Origin: Macrosoma leucophasiata | Lineage: Eukaryota > Arthropoda > Insecta > Lepidoptera > Hedylidae | NCBI GenBank assembly: GCA_036365455.1 | Contig: JAWQUS010000019.1 | Coordinates: 11,074,001 to 11,138,000, forward strand | Direction: 5' to 3' | Length of the DNA: 64,000 nt | In this document: positions 19,616-31,127 of the stretch, in pieces | Numbering within the stretch: the stretch's first letter is position 1 | Layout of the letters: the number at the start of each line of letters is the position of its first letter | Translations under genes and position numbers: made by a program | Notes under the pieces: generated by a model | Told to the model about the DNA's origin: nothing | Seen by the model: only the letters and a program-made list of their open reading frames with translations | The model's database searches: none

Positions 19616-19745
19616 CCACCATCAGACAGTACTCGACCTATTTTGTCTCGGTAGGTCAGTCTTGGCCTTCCTGGGCCTCTGCAACCATGCACATTCGCAT
19701 TGTATATATTGTCCTGTTTAGTCATTCGCTCATTCGACATTCTTG
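19616..19745 (-). pseudogene. Family H polymerase tail, right part of an interrupted copy
   Basis: On the minus strand this reads ATGAGCGAATGACTAAACAG, then a GCAGAGGCCCAGGAAGGCC motif equivalent to the GCRGPGRPRLTY stretch of the 41826 copy. It is the 5' continuation of 18968-19114. Confidence 0.6.
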
Positions 19746-20283
19746 TTATAAGCCCAAACCATCAGGCATGCCTTTTTTGAAATTTTATTTTAGCATTAAC
19801 TGAAACAGAATAAATTAAAGTGCGAGTAAATTATATCACACAATGATCATATACATTCAGTAATTAAATAACACGCGCATTAAAACTGAACGCCAACAAT
19901 AAATTTCAAAAGCATAAACCCCGACAATATAAATTATAACCAATGATTTTCATTTACAATTTTCCCGTAAAATATCCCGAATTGAATTACGCAACCCGGC
20001 CGGATGTGACGCGACACATGACGTCACTGGAGATCCGGAACCGTCGCCATGGCGGCTTAAGCGGCGAAAAAATTACACTTTTTTGGGAAACAGCCTACTT
20101 CCGGTTCCTGTGGGTAAGTGTGAGATATAATGGGGTTATTATTCTGGACGAGGTGACCGTTTTCCTGACTGAAACGTCATGGTTTAATCATAAGAAAGCT
20201 TACAAGGGTGAAATAATTTAGTGTATTGGATAAAAATAGAATAGATCCCATTTTGATATCAAAGGATCAGATTAATCATTTCT

Positions 20284-20553
20284 ACTGGTGGTAGAGCTCC
20301 AGTGACGAAGCTCGCGGGTGTAAGCACCGAATTACCTAATATGCTTTCCACTAAAGGGTATTGTTCAGCACTATCGTGTTTCGGTCAGGTGGTAACGTAC
20401 GGCCCTTTAATTTCCAGCACAACACCTTAGGCCTTAGGAGAGGCAACGCATCTGCATTTTGACCTTGGTCTTTGTGTAAGTATCTATAGGCTGCAGTCAT
20501 CACTTAACATCAATGTGAACTACCTGATTGTTTGCCACTTTTATTACATAAAA
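20284..20553 (+). repeat. Family A, full length
   Basis: 5' CTGGTGGTAGAGCTCC, one hairpin mismatch (GACGAAGCTCG), 3' ATTACATAAAAAAAG. Confidence 0.75.
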
Positions 20554-20564
20554 AAAGAGGGGAA

Positions 20565-20640
20565 AACCTGCATTTGGGCTACTTCCCTCAGGTCCGCCGC
20601 GGCCGCGCCGGTGGCCCGTGTTGCTCTATGGACACATTAG
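20565..20640 (+). repeat. Family F core fragment
   Basis: GGGCTACTTCCCTCAGGTCC, GCCGCGGCCGCGCCGGTGGC and TTGCTCTATGG. The following 20641-21900 is AT-rich intergenic sequence in which I recognise nothing. Confidence 0.55.
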
Positions 20641-21904
20641 CATGTTTTTTTTTTTACCTACGCTCCCCAGCATACACAATTGAACTGTTATTTCAATTAA
20701 ACATTTAACTTTCCTCTTAACGATTAGACAATTACGTTAGATATTATCTAAAAGAAACTAGTTAAACACTAATTCATATAAGTACTATAATCTATAAAAA
20801 CTTGACAAGGACCTTGATCTAGCCTTCATAGAGACGCGGAAATGTGAGGGGTAAGCAAAAAGTGTTTATACGAGGAAATCGGGAATAAAAACTTGCTCTT
20901 GACAGGTCGGGAGAAGTTAAGCTATAGTGTGTACTTAGATTTCAGTTTTTTGGATTTATTTAGCATTTATGCTAACTTAATTTTGCTTGTGTTAGCGTTA
21001 TTCCCTTAGGGGATGGCATTCTCAAGAATTCATTCTTAGCTGACGCATGTTGATTTTAATTTATTTTGTTTGTTTTCGACTTCTCATAAGCGGTGCTTGT
21101 CACCCTAAATGAATTTCTGATTCTGCAAATATCAACTCGCTTCGTCTATATTTTAATTTGAGCGGAATCTTAGTAGATACATCAGTGACTCACCTTTTTT
21201 TACATAATATTAAGCTAATTTCATGTATTTCAAACCCGCATTAAATTGTAGTTCACCCCAAAACTGGTGAAGGAGATACATAGGAATATAATAAATAAAA
21301 TTTTGCATCTGAAATAGAAGGTCAATCTTATTTTGAGGATTAAAAGCATTTTTTTATTCAACCATAACTTTAATTTTTAAAATAAGTAGGTAGAGTTATT
21401 TCCCCCAATGAAACTGAGCTGAAATGTTGCAAGTTGATAATACCTCCCTTATATCTGAAACCAGTAGAGCTGAAATTAAAAAAACAATGTAGAATAAAAG
21501 AAAATATATCCAATATCACACCCAGGCTATGAATGCGGCACCACTTATGCTCCAGAACGTTATGTTTGATCTGGACGCGTCAGCAATCAGTGCTTACTGT
21601 AAACATCACTCCCATTGCGTTCTTATAAAAAAATGTTGCTCTTAGATCAAGACTAACATGAAGATCTCTTGAGTAACATGTAACTTATAGGTTGGGATCC
21701 CACTGCAGAATCATTTCATTCATCCAGATATGCTGCAAAACCAAATTGTTACGCATATTTATAATCTCGAGAGTATATATCCACTAGGTTGCCTAACAAA
21801 ATTTGGCCGCAAGTATTTTTAATTCGTCATCAATCATATTAATGAGAAAAAGATATAGCTTTCATTTGATATATAAATAATACAATGGACGTTATCGAGG
21901 CGGA

Positions 21905-22110
21905 ACGAAAATATGTAAATCCAATATAAAAATGCAAATCCGTTGCCACCCTTAAAACCTAAGTTGTTACCTATGTCTCTGTGATAGATATTACCATCTA
22001 ACTGGAATACGATAGTGCTGAAAACTACCACTTGGCGGCAGATAGATTAGGAATAGCGGTAGTGCTTATACCCTCGAGTCCCTACAGTGGTAGAATTACC
22101 ACCAGTAAAA
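21905..22110 (-). repeat. Family A, old diverged 5' two-thirds
   Basis: Landmarks CCGTTGCCACCC, GATAGTGCTGAAAACTACCA and GGTAGTGCTTATACCCTCGAG are in order but heavily mutated. Confidence 0.5.
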
Positions 22111-22379
22111 TGTACTTCAAAAATTGTAATACAATAATAAACTCCTACATTGCGCCTGGACAGACACGCGCTTGACCGGTTTATTTTTCAAATTCATCCA
22201 AGTAGAATACCTTACCTTCTCAGATTTCAACCGTTCAAGTATGATATGGTCCAATAACGTGCGGACGTTGGGGAATTCTGAAAATTTCAATCTCTACCAA
22301 GAACCTGGACATTCAAATACGTTTGGCGAACGGTTTTAGAAAGCTACGAAGGGTTTAGAGCGGACGATTTTTATTAATT

Positions 22380-22920
22380 TTTTAGGGTTCCGTACCTTAA
22401 AAGGAAAAAGGAACCCTTATAGGAACACGCGTCCGTCTGTCTGTCTGTCTGTCTGTCCGTCCGTCACAGCCAATTTGCTCCTAAACTACTGGACCGAATG
22501 AGTTGAAATTTAATGAATATTTGTAAATTGGTGACCCAAAGATGAACACGTCAAGTAAAATAATAAATTTTAAACAGGGGGGCCACTTTCGGGGGGTAAA
22601 TCAGAAAATTAAAAAAAAAATTCGTAAACTGTGTTGTGTGACATATCAAATGAAAGAAGTTGTTGTCAGCATCTCAGATATATTTTTTTATAATTTTTGC
22701 ATATACAAATTTGAAGTTATTTAAGCAAAACGACGAAAATTGATCATTCCCCCCCCCTATCTCCGAAACTACAGAACTTAAAATTTTGAAAAAAATGTGG
22801 CAAATAGTTCTTTGCCTATAGATTACTGGAAAACCTATAAGAAGTTTGAGTATTCAAATTAAATCGAAAATTCTACGGAACCCTCACCACGCGAGTCGAA
22901 CTCGCACTTGTCCTTTTTTT
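22380..22920 (+). repeat. Family D variant, complete
   Basis: The start TTTTTAGGGTTCCGTACC is paired with AAAAAGGAACCCTTATAGG, then a (GTCT)n run at 22433-22457. It closes with CTACGGAACCCTCACCACG and CGAACTCGCACTTGTCC plus T-run. The centre differs from the other D copies (a C-run at 22747-22756), so it is a subfamily. Confidence 0.65.
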
Positions 22921-22954
22921 TTTAACCTCTAGCAAAATAACTTAAAAAAAAATA

Positions 22955-23222
22955 CTGGTTCTAGAGCTCCAGTGACGGAGCTCGCGGGCGTAGGCACCAC
23001 CGCATTACCTAATATACTTGCCGCTAAAAGGTAATGTTCAGCACTATCGTGTTCCGATCAGGTGTTAATATACAGCCCTGAAATTTCCGGCACTGAAGCA
23101 TAACACTTTAAGCCTCAGGAGTGGCAACGCATCTGCATTTTGACCTTGCTCTATAGGCTGCAGTCATCACTTAACGTCAATGTGAACTGCATGTTTGTTT
23201 GCCACATTCATTAATAAAAAAT
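22955..23222 (+). repeat. Family A, full length
   Basis: Intact hairpin; an internal deletion around the GTCTTTGTGTGGGTG region; A-rich 3' end. Confidence 0.75.
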
Positions 23223-23565
23223 AAAAATAAAAAATCATAACATTAGCAAGGTGACCTTCACTGAACACATCATTACCAAACCTCGGAGAGACAGCTGAAA
23301 AAACTGGAAATGTTCTTAAATAAAAAAAACACTCATGAATTATGAATGTTTTTTGTATTTTTGCAAGAATGCACACGAGTTTATTGAAAGTTAAAAATAG
23401 AAAGGAAATTTTTACCTCAAGCTGGATTCAAATCTGCAACCTCTAGAGTATTATTCCAGGTATTTTAACACTAATCTACCAAAGCCCCAAGAAAAAAACA
23501 TGCGTCAAACATTTTCTTCTAAAATAAGGAGTGTTGATGAACGTGATCATAACCCCACAATTCAT

Positions 23566-23705
23566 GCAGTCAGAGAAAGGTCCCGCCGAATATAACCCAT
23601 TAAAAAGTAGATCAAAATTCTCGCAAGGGCCTCTACGTGTTGGACCCCCCATGTCCAAAAGTCCGGGGTTCAAATTGGACCCCAAGCTGACGAGAATCAT
23701 AATAT
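23566..23705 (+). repeat. Family K, second copy
   Basis: Matches 1306-1452 from CAGTCAGAGAAAGGTCCCGC to CTGACGAGAATCATAATATT, including the TCCGGGGTTCAAATTGGACC core. It has a 16-bp insertion after AGATCAAAAT relative to the first copy. Confidence 0.55.
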
Positions 23706-23974
23706 TAAAATAGTTTGCCTAGTCGTTGAAAATCAAGAACCGAATGGAAAAATCCCGCACTATCCTTGAAGAAGTAGAAAATGAAATATCTACTTCTATG
23801 GGTTTGTAGTCAAAGGAAATGCATTGTGAGACGGTGTGCACTCCGACTTTCCATTCCATCACACAATTTTACTGTTTATTAAATTTAGCTTTCAGTATGC
23901 AGTGCTCTAAATTTGGAACCATATACCTCTGTCACTAAGGCAAATCAATAGTTCACACATATTTATGTAATTTT

Positions 23975-24130
23975 TTATTTATGTAATGGAGGTGGTAAAC
24001 AAGCACACAGTTCACATGGATGTTAAGTGATGACTGCACTCTATTTATCTACACTTAAATCAAGAGGTCAAAATGCAGACGCGTTGCCACCATTGAGATA
24101 CTAGTTGTCTGTGTGATAGTTACTACGGTA
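23975..24130 (-). repeat. Family A, 3' part, diverged
   Basis: ATGTAATGGAGGTGGTAAAC to TTGCCACCATTGAG, then lost. Confidence 0.55.
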
Positions 24131-24181
24131 TATTTAAAAAAATATTTAATAATTTTGATGAATATGATAGTGGAATAATAA

Positions 24182-24528
24182 AGGCAACCCTTGATACGTC
24201 CCACTGCTGGGCACGAGTCTCTCCCCTTGGGAAGAGGCCTGGAGCTTACTCCACCACGCTGCTCCAATGCGGGTTGGTGAAGATAAGGTTTAGTGGAAAA
24301 CCTGCTGTCGGATGATTTCAAACCACCCATAAGGCAAGGTCAAGGTTTAACGACTGATATCTATTAATAGCAACCCGGACCGACGGCTTAACGTGCCCTC
24401 CGAAGCACGGACACTCGCATTTTCTCCACTAGCGGTCACCGATCACACACCAGACCGCGGCCGTATCGCTTAACCGAGTAGAACGCTTCCGATCTACACC
24501 AGCCTCGGGGCCATGCGCGCTTCGGCCA
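24182..24528 (-). repeat. Family E, near complete
   Basis: Minus-strand copy ending with CCCAGCAGTGGGACG (24206-24220 region) and starting with GAAGCGCGCATGGCCC at 24528. A TATTAATA replaces the usual CTATCGATAG box. It abuts a family A copy. Confidence 0.75.
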
Positions 24529-24791
24529 CGGAGCTCGCGGGCGTAGGCACCACCACATTACCTAATATACTTGCCGCTAAATAGTAGTGTTCAGCACTAT
24601 CTTGTTCCGGTCAGGTGGTAATGTACGGCTCTGTAATTTCCAGCACAGAGGCATAACACCTTAGACCTCAGGAGTGGTAACGCCTTTGCATTTTGAACTT
24701 GGTCTTTGTGTGGGTGTCTATAGGCTGCAATCATCACTTAACATCAATGTGAACTGTATGCTTGTTTACCACTCCCAATACATTAAAAAAG
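24529..24791 (+). repeat. Family A, lacking the first hairpin arm
   Basis: It begins at CACGGAGCTCGCGGGCG directly at the edge of family E and runs to a short A-tail. A further A-like snippet, GCAACGCATCTGCATTTT, occurs at 24833-24852. Confidence 0.7.
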
Positions 24792-24892
24792 GCCTCATAT
24801 TACAGAGGAAAAACAGCTAAGACCTCAGGGTTGGCAACGCATCTGCATTTTTACCCTAATAATTTTTATTTCCTGTTTTTATTCTACTTCTT

Positions 24893-25041
24893 TAACGGCG
24901 TAATTAAGGTGTATACTTGTGCCAAATTTCAAGTCTCTAGTACCAATAGTTTTTGCGCTAAACCGCGGACGGACAGACAGAAAGTCAGACGGACATGGCG
25001 AAACTATAAGGGTTCCTTGTTTACTACGGAACCCTAAAAAA
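24893..25041 (-). repeat. Family D, 5' end fragment
   Basis: Minus-strand copy: TTTTTAGGGTTCCGTAGTAA at 25041 downwards, AGGAACCCTTATAG, GTCTGACTTTCTGTCTGTCC and the GACTTGAAATTTGGCACAAG motif. Truncated after that. Confidence 0.7.
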
Positions 25042-26035
25042 GACCATAACTGTGTTGAACCAATCATTGATAAAACCAAGTACAGAAAAACACGCATTTG
25101 TCTTCAAATGGTTAAAAGAAAATAAAATATGTATTATGCAGTTGCAATTATTCGTAGCCCCACGTCGAAAGAGACGAACAGATTTATAAATGTGCCGGAA
25201 AACCGGACAGGATATCCGGATCTGTAGGAATGCAATCCGGTATTTGCGGCGTCTATTCTATTCTACCTAAGTGATATGATTGTTTTGTATTATGATGGAA
25301 CAATATTAAGACAGGTTCGTATTGAATGAAATTTAAACGTGATTATTACTGAAAAGGAGATGTTGCAAAAATGTATGGACTACCGGCTATGTATTGTACA
25401 AAATATCATTAACATGCAAACTTAGTATAAAAACGTTTTTTACTGCATATTTTCACTTATTTAGCTTCATTTGCAGTTACAAAACATGTGGACCGACTCG
25501 CACTTGGCCTTTTTAGGGTTCCGTAGAAACTATAAGGGTTCCATTATCGTCTATCTGTCTGTCTGTAGCTCCGCGGTTAAGGGCAAAAATTAGAGATACT
25601 AGAAACTTGAAATTTGGCACAAGTATATTCCTTAATCACGCCGACAAAGTGGTAGAATAAAAACACGAGATTTTTTTATTTAGGGTACCTCCCTCCCCTA
25701 CAAGTAACGCGCGGATCGTTTTTTTATTTTTCGTTTTCTATATAGTGTGGGTATCGTTGGATAGGTCTTTCAAAAATGTTAGGGATGTGCTAATATCATT
25801 TTTCAATTAAGTTAACTGTTCGTGACTTGTTAAGCTTTAAAGTGCCAATTATTGTTAGTTTAACGAAATTAAAAGGAAAACTATCACACCTAAGTTGGCT
25901 TTACAAGTAGGATTGCAATCCCGCAGCTTCTTCAATCCCGCGGGTTTGATATGCGGGATTGACCAATCCCGCGCGGATCCCGCGGGATCCCGCATTTTAG
26001 AAATTTTGTTATAAAATCCATAGAAACTGTAGGTT

Positions 26036-26675
26036 TTTAGGGTTCCGTCGTAAACAAGGAACCCTTATAGTTTCGCCATGTCCTTCTGTCAGTCTGTCTG
26101 TCTCTCCGTCCGCGGTTTAGCGCAAAAAATTTTGGTTACCGAGACTTGAAATTTGGCACAAGTCACCTTGATCACGCCGACAAAAAGGTAGAATAAAAAT
26201 ATGAAAAAAACAGAAATATTTTGGGGTTCCTCCCATACATAAAACGCGCGAACTATTGATAATATGAAACTACACTATTTTTCGCTTTCTGTATAGTGTG
26301 GTTTCAGAAATGTTAAGGATGTGGTCATATCATTTTTCGATTTTGTTAACAGTTTGTGACTTAATAAGCTTAAAAGTGCCAATTTTCGTTAGAGTCAAGT
26401 GTCCCCTCTACCAACTAAACGGTTGTTGTTAGAAATTCAAACGTTACGGCAATAGTAGCTACATATAATGAAATGAAAAGGAAAACTGTCACACTTAAGT
26501 TGGTTTTACTGGCAAACTTGTTGCGAGTAATAGTCGATCAAAAATATTTTACTCGAAATATTTTAAGAACTCCATAGAAAATATTTATTTATTTTTTTCA
26601 TTACATTTTTCAAACCTAAAAACTACGGAACCCTACACTGCGCTTGACCCGTCACGCACTTGACAGGTTTTATTT
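26036..26675 (+). repeat. Family D, complete, nested in the hAT-like element
   Basis: It starts TTTTTAGGGTTCCGTCG with AAGGAACCCTTATAG and ends CTACGGAACCCTACACTGCG, CACGCACTTGACAGG plus T-rich tail. The same family as the outer interrupted copy, so D elements inserted both before and after the hAT event. Confidence 0.75.
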
Positions 26676-26980
26676 TATTTTTATTTTTTTATTTATTTAA
26701 AAACATACAATAATTAGGTGAATACAATAACAGTAAGACGCAACATAAACTCGTTCGAGTTTTACCGCGCGTCAGTGTCATCAACATATTATTTATAACA
26801 TTAATTACCTACCTACAAAATCAAATTAATTTAGACTAGGCATGCGTATTACAATCATATAGGTAAGTAGGTAATATAATGGCGAGCGCGAGCACTCCGT
26901 CGAACCTGAGCGCTGCACCGACCCACCTGACTTGTGTGTATACAGCATGTTGTTTGATAAAAGTACATAATGTGAGTGTA

Positions 26981-27690
26981 ATTTTTTTTTTTTTTTAGTT
27001 TTCGTGTATTATTACTTACGTTGTTGTTGTTAATTTATTTATAAAAAAATGTTTCAATTTATATTTAATGTTCTTATTATTTATTTCATTTCTCAATTCT
27101 GTTGGCAGTTCATTTATAAAAGAAGGTACGGTATATTTTAAAGTTCTTTTGCCATAAAGATTATTGTATTTTGGTAACAATAATTTGTTCTTATAAGAGC
27201 TAGGGGTTCTTACGTCAGTAGAATTGTCTATGTTATGTGTTGTTTTATTATAATTGAAAAATTCTTCATTTAATATACTTAATCTGATTTTTTCATGCAC
27301 TGGAATAATTTTGGAAAATTCGAATAATTTATGGTGGTTCTCTTTGAATTTTGTTTTAATATTTAAAGAGACAACTTGTTTCAACAAACGTAGTTGTAGT
27401 GTGTATATACGATCAAGATGACTTTTGAAAGTTCTCCCGTAACTAGACAATCCGTATCCTATAATCGACTCAACTAGTGATTTATAAAGTTGGAGTCTAA
27501 TTGTGTAGGGTATTTTACATTTCATTATGGAAAATTTTGCAAGTATGGCTCTCAATTTATCACAAACATATTGTATGTGATCTTTCCAGTTCATCCTATT
27601 ATCAATGACGAGGCCTAAGTAAGTATACTTGTCAACTACCTCTAGAGGTTTACAGTCACAAAGTGATGTGTTAGCTTTATGAATAAAGTT
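26981..27690 (-). pseudogene. 3' fragment of a non-LTR polymerase with poly(A)
   Basis: On the minus strand the frame opens after a stop near 27691 and reads through LEVVDKYTYLGLVIDNRMNW, the usual segment just after the RT palm, then about 190 residues of C-terminal domain including YKSLVESIIGYGLSSYG and ending FFINKLTTTT at 27016. RT catalytic motifs are missing, so it is a 5'-truncated insertion. The 3' end is a run of 16 A (27000 down to 26981). The body frame is uninterrupted for about 225 codons, so the copy is not very old. Clade probably jockey-like. Confidence 0.65.
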
Positions 27691-27699
27691 TTAATTTAG

Positions 27700-28437
27700 T
27701 CCATTTTTTTAGCGTGAGACGGAAGGAATTTAGGTTTATTTTTTTTTTAGGTGAGTTTTAAGTAAAAAGTTCGAAAATGTCGGTCTTTATTCCGAAATCT
27801 AATGATACCTATACAATACTGTATTATTTTCAAATGTTAGGTCTTAAACAATACTTTTTTTGAATTACATTACAGTAATTGGCAACATATTTATTTTAGA
27901 AATTATTAAACTAATGCGTTTTCTAAAACGTCTCCTATATAAGAACCTGAAGATGTAGTGGTCAAGAACACAAAACGAATGGAATACGATATTATAATGA
28001 CAACAAATTAAAAAGAATACTCTTATTACGCACGGATGATGCCCATCATGGTATTATAATAAAGTCGGAGTATACACAATGACAATGTTGGTGTCATAAA
28101 ATATCATATAGAAAAAGTTTTGTGATACCTGCTTCTGGGTTTTCCTTCTGTCTAATTCTAAAAATATGTACTATAATAATATGTCTCACATATTATTGCA
28201 TCAAGAGTACCAATTTCTTTTCTGACAAAATATTTATTAAGTAAGTAAAAAAAATTTAGTAATCAAATCAGTTTTAAGAGACTTTAATTTTTAAAATGTT
28301 TGGCATCAAGTTTTATTTAATTTTAACCTTACATCTAAAAACAGGTAAGGTAATCAATCTTATAAATAATGAGATTTAGAATGAATTTGTGCTTTTTCGC
28401 GAAACTTCAGGAACGTTTCAGCAGATAATTTAAATTT
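27700..28437. other. Interior of the hAT-like element, unassigned
   Basis: AT-rich with no frame above about 60 codons. I saw no transposase or zinc-finger motif. It may be decayed transposon interior. Confidence 0.4.
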
Positions 28438-28917
28438 GCAGGATCCACGGATCCGCGGATTGAAAGTGCGGGATCCACCAGATTGATAAAAGGTGTGGGA
28501 TCCCGCGGGATTGCGGGATTGCAATCCCTATTTACAAGTTTGCCTCGTAATAGTCGACCAAATATAATAATACCTTACATTTTTTAACAACAACATAGAA
28601 AATATTTTTTTTACGTTAATAAAACCTAAAAACTACGGAACCACACTGCGACACCCGACACGCACTTAACCGTTTTTTTTACTTACTCGTATCATATCAT
28701 TGTCACCAGTATAAACTAGATTTTTCGAGACAACGTCAGTGTTTATTTCGTAAAGCCACATCGTTTCTCCTATTGTTTTGAAAGAAACGATTTCCTGTCG
28801 GGTGTCGAACCTGCACCATTCAGGATTTGATACACTTATTGAACCGTGGCCTGGGTAACTGACCTGTGTTGACATCTTACAAGAAATACGAGTAATGATG
28901 TAACGATAAATATAAAC

Positions 28918-29190
28918 TGCCTTGGTAGCCTAGTGGTAGCAGGGCACTTCTACTACGCTGAGGTCCTCTACTACGGGTTCGATTTCCGGGTAGGAGGTTA
29001 TCAGAGATAATGGTGTAAAGTCCTTTATCTCTGATTCTATTGGGATTTTTTGTTTTGTAAAATGCCCGGAGATGTCAACAGGCTCACCACCTGTTACATG
29101 GACTAAAACGTAACCGGCGAATCGTGGGTGTTTGCATGTATGCTTGAATGCATGTATTTACCTCTGCCTCTACTACCTCGGGGCTCTACC
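28918..29190 (+). mobile_element. tRNA-derived SINE, family C
   Basis: The head CTGCCTTGGTAGCCTAGTGG gives an A-box, and GGGTTCGATTTCCGGG is the B-box. The body has AAATGCCCGGAGATGTCAAC and ACCTGTTACATGGACTAAAA and ends near CTACTACCTCGGGG. Some internal deletion relative to 30404. Confidence 0.75.
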
Positions 29191-29224
29191 ACCAGTAAAA
29201 ACACAAAAAAATATTTTTTTTATT

Positions 29225-29505
29225 GGTGGTAGAGTTTCAGTAAGGAGGCTCGCGGGCGTAGGCAACACCGCATTACCTAATATACTTGCCGCTAAATGGT
29301 AGTGTTCAACACTATCGTGTTCCGGTCAGGTAGTAATGTACGGTCCTGTAATTTCCGGCACAGAGGAATAACACCTTAGGCCTCAGAAGTGGTAATACAT
29401 CTGCATTTTGACCTTGGTCTTTGTGTGGGTCTATAGGCTGCAGTCTTCACTTAACATCAATGTGAACTGCATGGTTGTTTGCAACTACCATTACATAAAA
29501 AAAAA
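29225..29505 (+). repeat. Family A, full length
   Basis: 5' TTGGTGGTAGAGTTTCAG; hairpin degraded (AAGGAGGCTCG); 3' CCATTACATAAAAAAAAAAAC. Confidence 0.75.
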
Positions 29506-29874
29506 AACTATGTGCAGTTCTACTTACACAATTGAACGTTATTTTTATAGACTCACTCTTGTCCATTTTAATTTTTTATTGTCTCATCATTATGACAATA
29601 AGACACATTCAAGCACGTGTGTCATTTAAAAACCAGACAATTTTGCAGACCGTGCCAGTAATTAAATAAGACCTTGAACTTTATATGTATGTATTAGCAG
29701 TTAAAATAGACACACAGGTGCATATTCACCTTGTCTTGTAAGCAGGTGGTGTGGCGTAGCACCTTGAACATGGTGTATTATTGGTTATTTGAACTTTAAA
29801 TATGTTTTTAATACTGTCTACACGATGACGTGAAGTATATGAGATGATTTTTTTAAATAAACTTTTTTTTTTTT

Positions 29875-30148
29875 AAAGTGCCAAAAAGCATACAGTTCAC
29901 ATTGATGTTAAATGATGACTGCAGCCTATAGACACCCACACAATGACCAGAGGTAAAAATGCAGATGCGTTACCACTCCTGAGGCCTAAGGTGTTATGCC
30001 TCTGTGCCGGAAATAACAGGGCCGTACAATACCACCTTACCGGAACACGATAGTGCTGAACACTACCATTTAGCGGCAAGTATATTAGGTAATGCGGTGG
30101 TGCCTACGCCCGCGAGCTCCGTCACTGGAGCTCTACCACTAGCGGCTT
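29875..30148 (-). repeat. Family A, full length
   Basis: The A-tail appears as a T-run near 29862-29874. The 5' hairpin GAGCTCCGTCACTGGAGCTC is at 30113-30132, and it ends CTACCACTAG. It abuts a family I start (CGGCTTGCCCCGTCTTCGC), so it inserted at or near that repeat's edge. Confidence 0.8.
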
Positions 30149-30300
30149 GCCCCGTCTTCGCACGGGTGCATTGTTACCTAAATTATTATTAGGGACTAAC
30201 ATAGCAAAAGCCGTTAGGCCTAGGCCAGGAGTGGCAACGCATCTTCATTAAAATCTCTGGTTTCATTTTGATATTAAAATTATTAGGCTACATCAATCTT
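30149..30300 (+). repeat. Short family I start plus family A snippet
   Basis: CGGCTTGCCCCGTCTTCGCA and CGGGTGCATTGTTACC are a family I-like start. 30226-30260 is an A-like AGGAGTGGCAACGCATCTTC piece. Confidence 0.45.
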
Positions 30301-30309
30301 CTTCTTTGT

Positions 30310-30403
30310 CGTGTCCTCATGACTGAGGGTAGTGACCACCAAAAGCAGCATCTCGGGTCAGTGCTCTCCAGGCTTCTCTATTTTGGGCCAAGTGGACATT
30401 AAT
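30310..30403 (-). pseudogene. Extreme C-terminus of a non-LTR polymerase
   Basis: The minus-strand frame reads HLAQNREAWRALTRDAAFGG then HYPQS and stops. I recognise W-x-x-x-T-R-x-A as a frequent C-terminal signature of lepidopteran polymerase tails. Nothing upstream remains. Confidence 0.5.
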
Positions 30404-30715
30404 AACTGCCTCAGTAGCGTAGTGGTAGCAGGCCACTACTATTACGCTGGAGGTCCTGGGTTCGATTCCCGGGTCGGGGGATATTAGAGATAACGGTCTA
30501 AAATCCTTTATCTCTGCTTCTATTGGGATTTTTCCATTTTCTGGAAGTTTCCCAGTACCCCGGAGTTTGGTAATGTGCCCGGAGATGGCAACAGGTTCGC
30601 CACCTGTTACATGGGCCAAAACGTAACCGGCGAGTCGCGGGTGTTTGCATGTATGATTAAATGCATGCATTTGCCTCTGCCTACCCCTTCGGGGATTACA
30701 GGCGTGAAGTTACGT
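30404..30715 (+). mobile_element. tRNA-derived SINE, family C, full length
   Basis: Best copy. TGCCTCAGTAGCGTAGTGGT contains the A-box TAGCGTAGTGG. The B-box is GGTTCGATTCCCGGG. Then GATAACGGTCTAAAATCC, GGGATTTTTCCATTTTCTGG, CCGGAGATGGCAACAGG, ACATGGGCCAAAACGTAACC and GCCTACCCCTTCGGGG; it ends GGCGTGAAGTTACG. Confidence 0.85.
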
Positions 30716-30717
30716 TG

Positions 30718-30782
30718 GACATTAATACTTACCATCAATGTAAAGTGTATGTTTGCTTGCCATTATACTACATAAAAAAGTA
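30718..30782 (+). repeat. Family A, 3' end fragment
   Basis: TTACCATCAATGTAAAGTGT to ACTACATAAAAAA. Confidence 0.55.
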
Positions 30783-31127
30783 CAAAAACCTTAGCACCAA
30801 TAGACAGGCAGACGGTAGACGGGGATAAAGACTTTGTTAAACTTTTCGTTCGGCGACGTCGTGTGACGGGTTGCTCACTTCCCTTCAAAATGGTCTATGA
30901 GAGCAATGGCTGCCACATGGGTCATACTCATGAACGGGTGCTGATTGTGGGGACTGGTCTGTTGTGATTTGCGGGTGTTATTTTCTATCATGATATTAAG
31001 CTGTTGATAAGTATTTGCATGTGTGTATTTATAATAATATATGCATATGTCATGGACGTTCACATTATCTGTAAACACATTATCTGTATTTACTTTAATT
31101 CCCATAATTATATCTAAGAATTTGGAC

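Larger units (their letters stand above)
25908..28530. mobile_element. hAT-like DNA transposon, non-autonomous, perfect 8-bp target duplication
   Basis: The left end TAGGATTGCAATCCCGC (25908 on) and the inverse of the right end, TAGGGATTGCAATCCCGC, differ by a single base. TTTACAAG flanks both sides (25900-25907 and 28531-28538). An 8-bp duplication and TAGGG-type termini fit the hAT superfamily. Terminal regions are crowded with GCGGGATTG and GGATCCCGC subterminal motifs (25914-26005 and 28440-28530), and GGATTGCAATCC is itself a 12-bp palindrome. No transposase frame is visible. The 2,623 bp include a nested family D copy and a polymerase remnant. Confidence 0.8.
25506..28680 (+). repeat. 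Outer family D copy, split by the hAT-like element
   Basis: The left part 25506-25907 runs from TTTTTAGGGTTCCGTAG to TAAGTTGGCTTTACAAG. The right part 28531-28680 runs from TTTACAAGTTTGCCTCG to CTACGGAACCACACTGCG and CACGCACTTAACCG. Both halves align to the intact order in the nested D copy at 26036-26675. Deleting 25908-28538 restores a continuous D. Confidence 0.75.
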
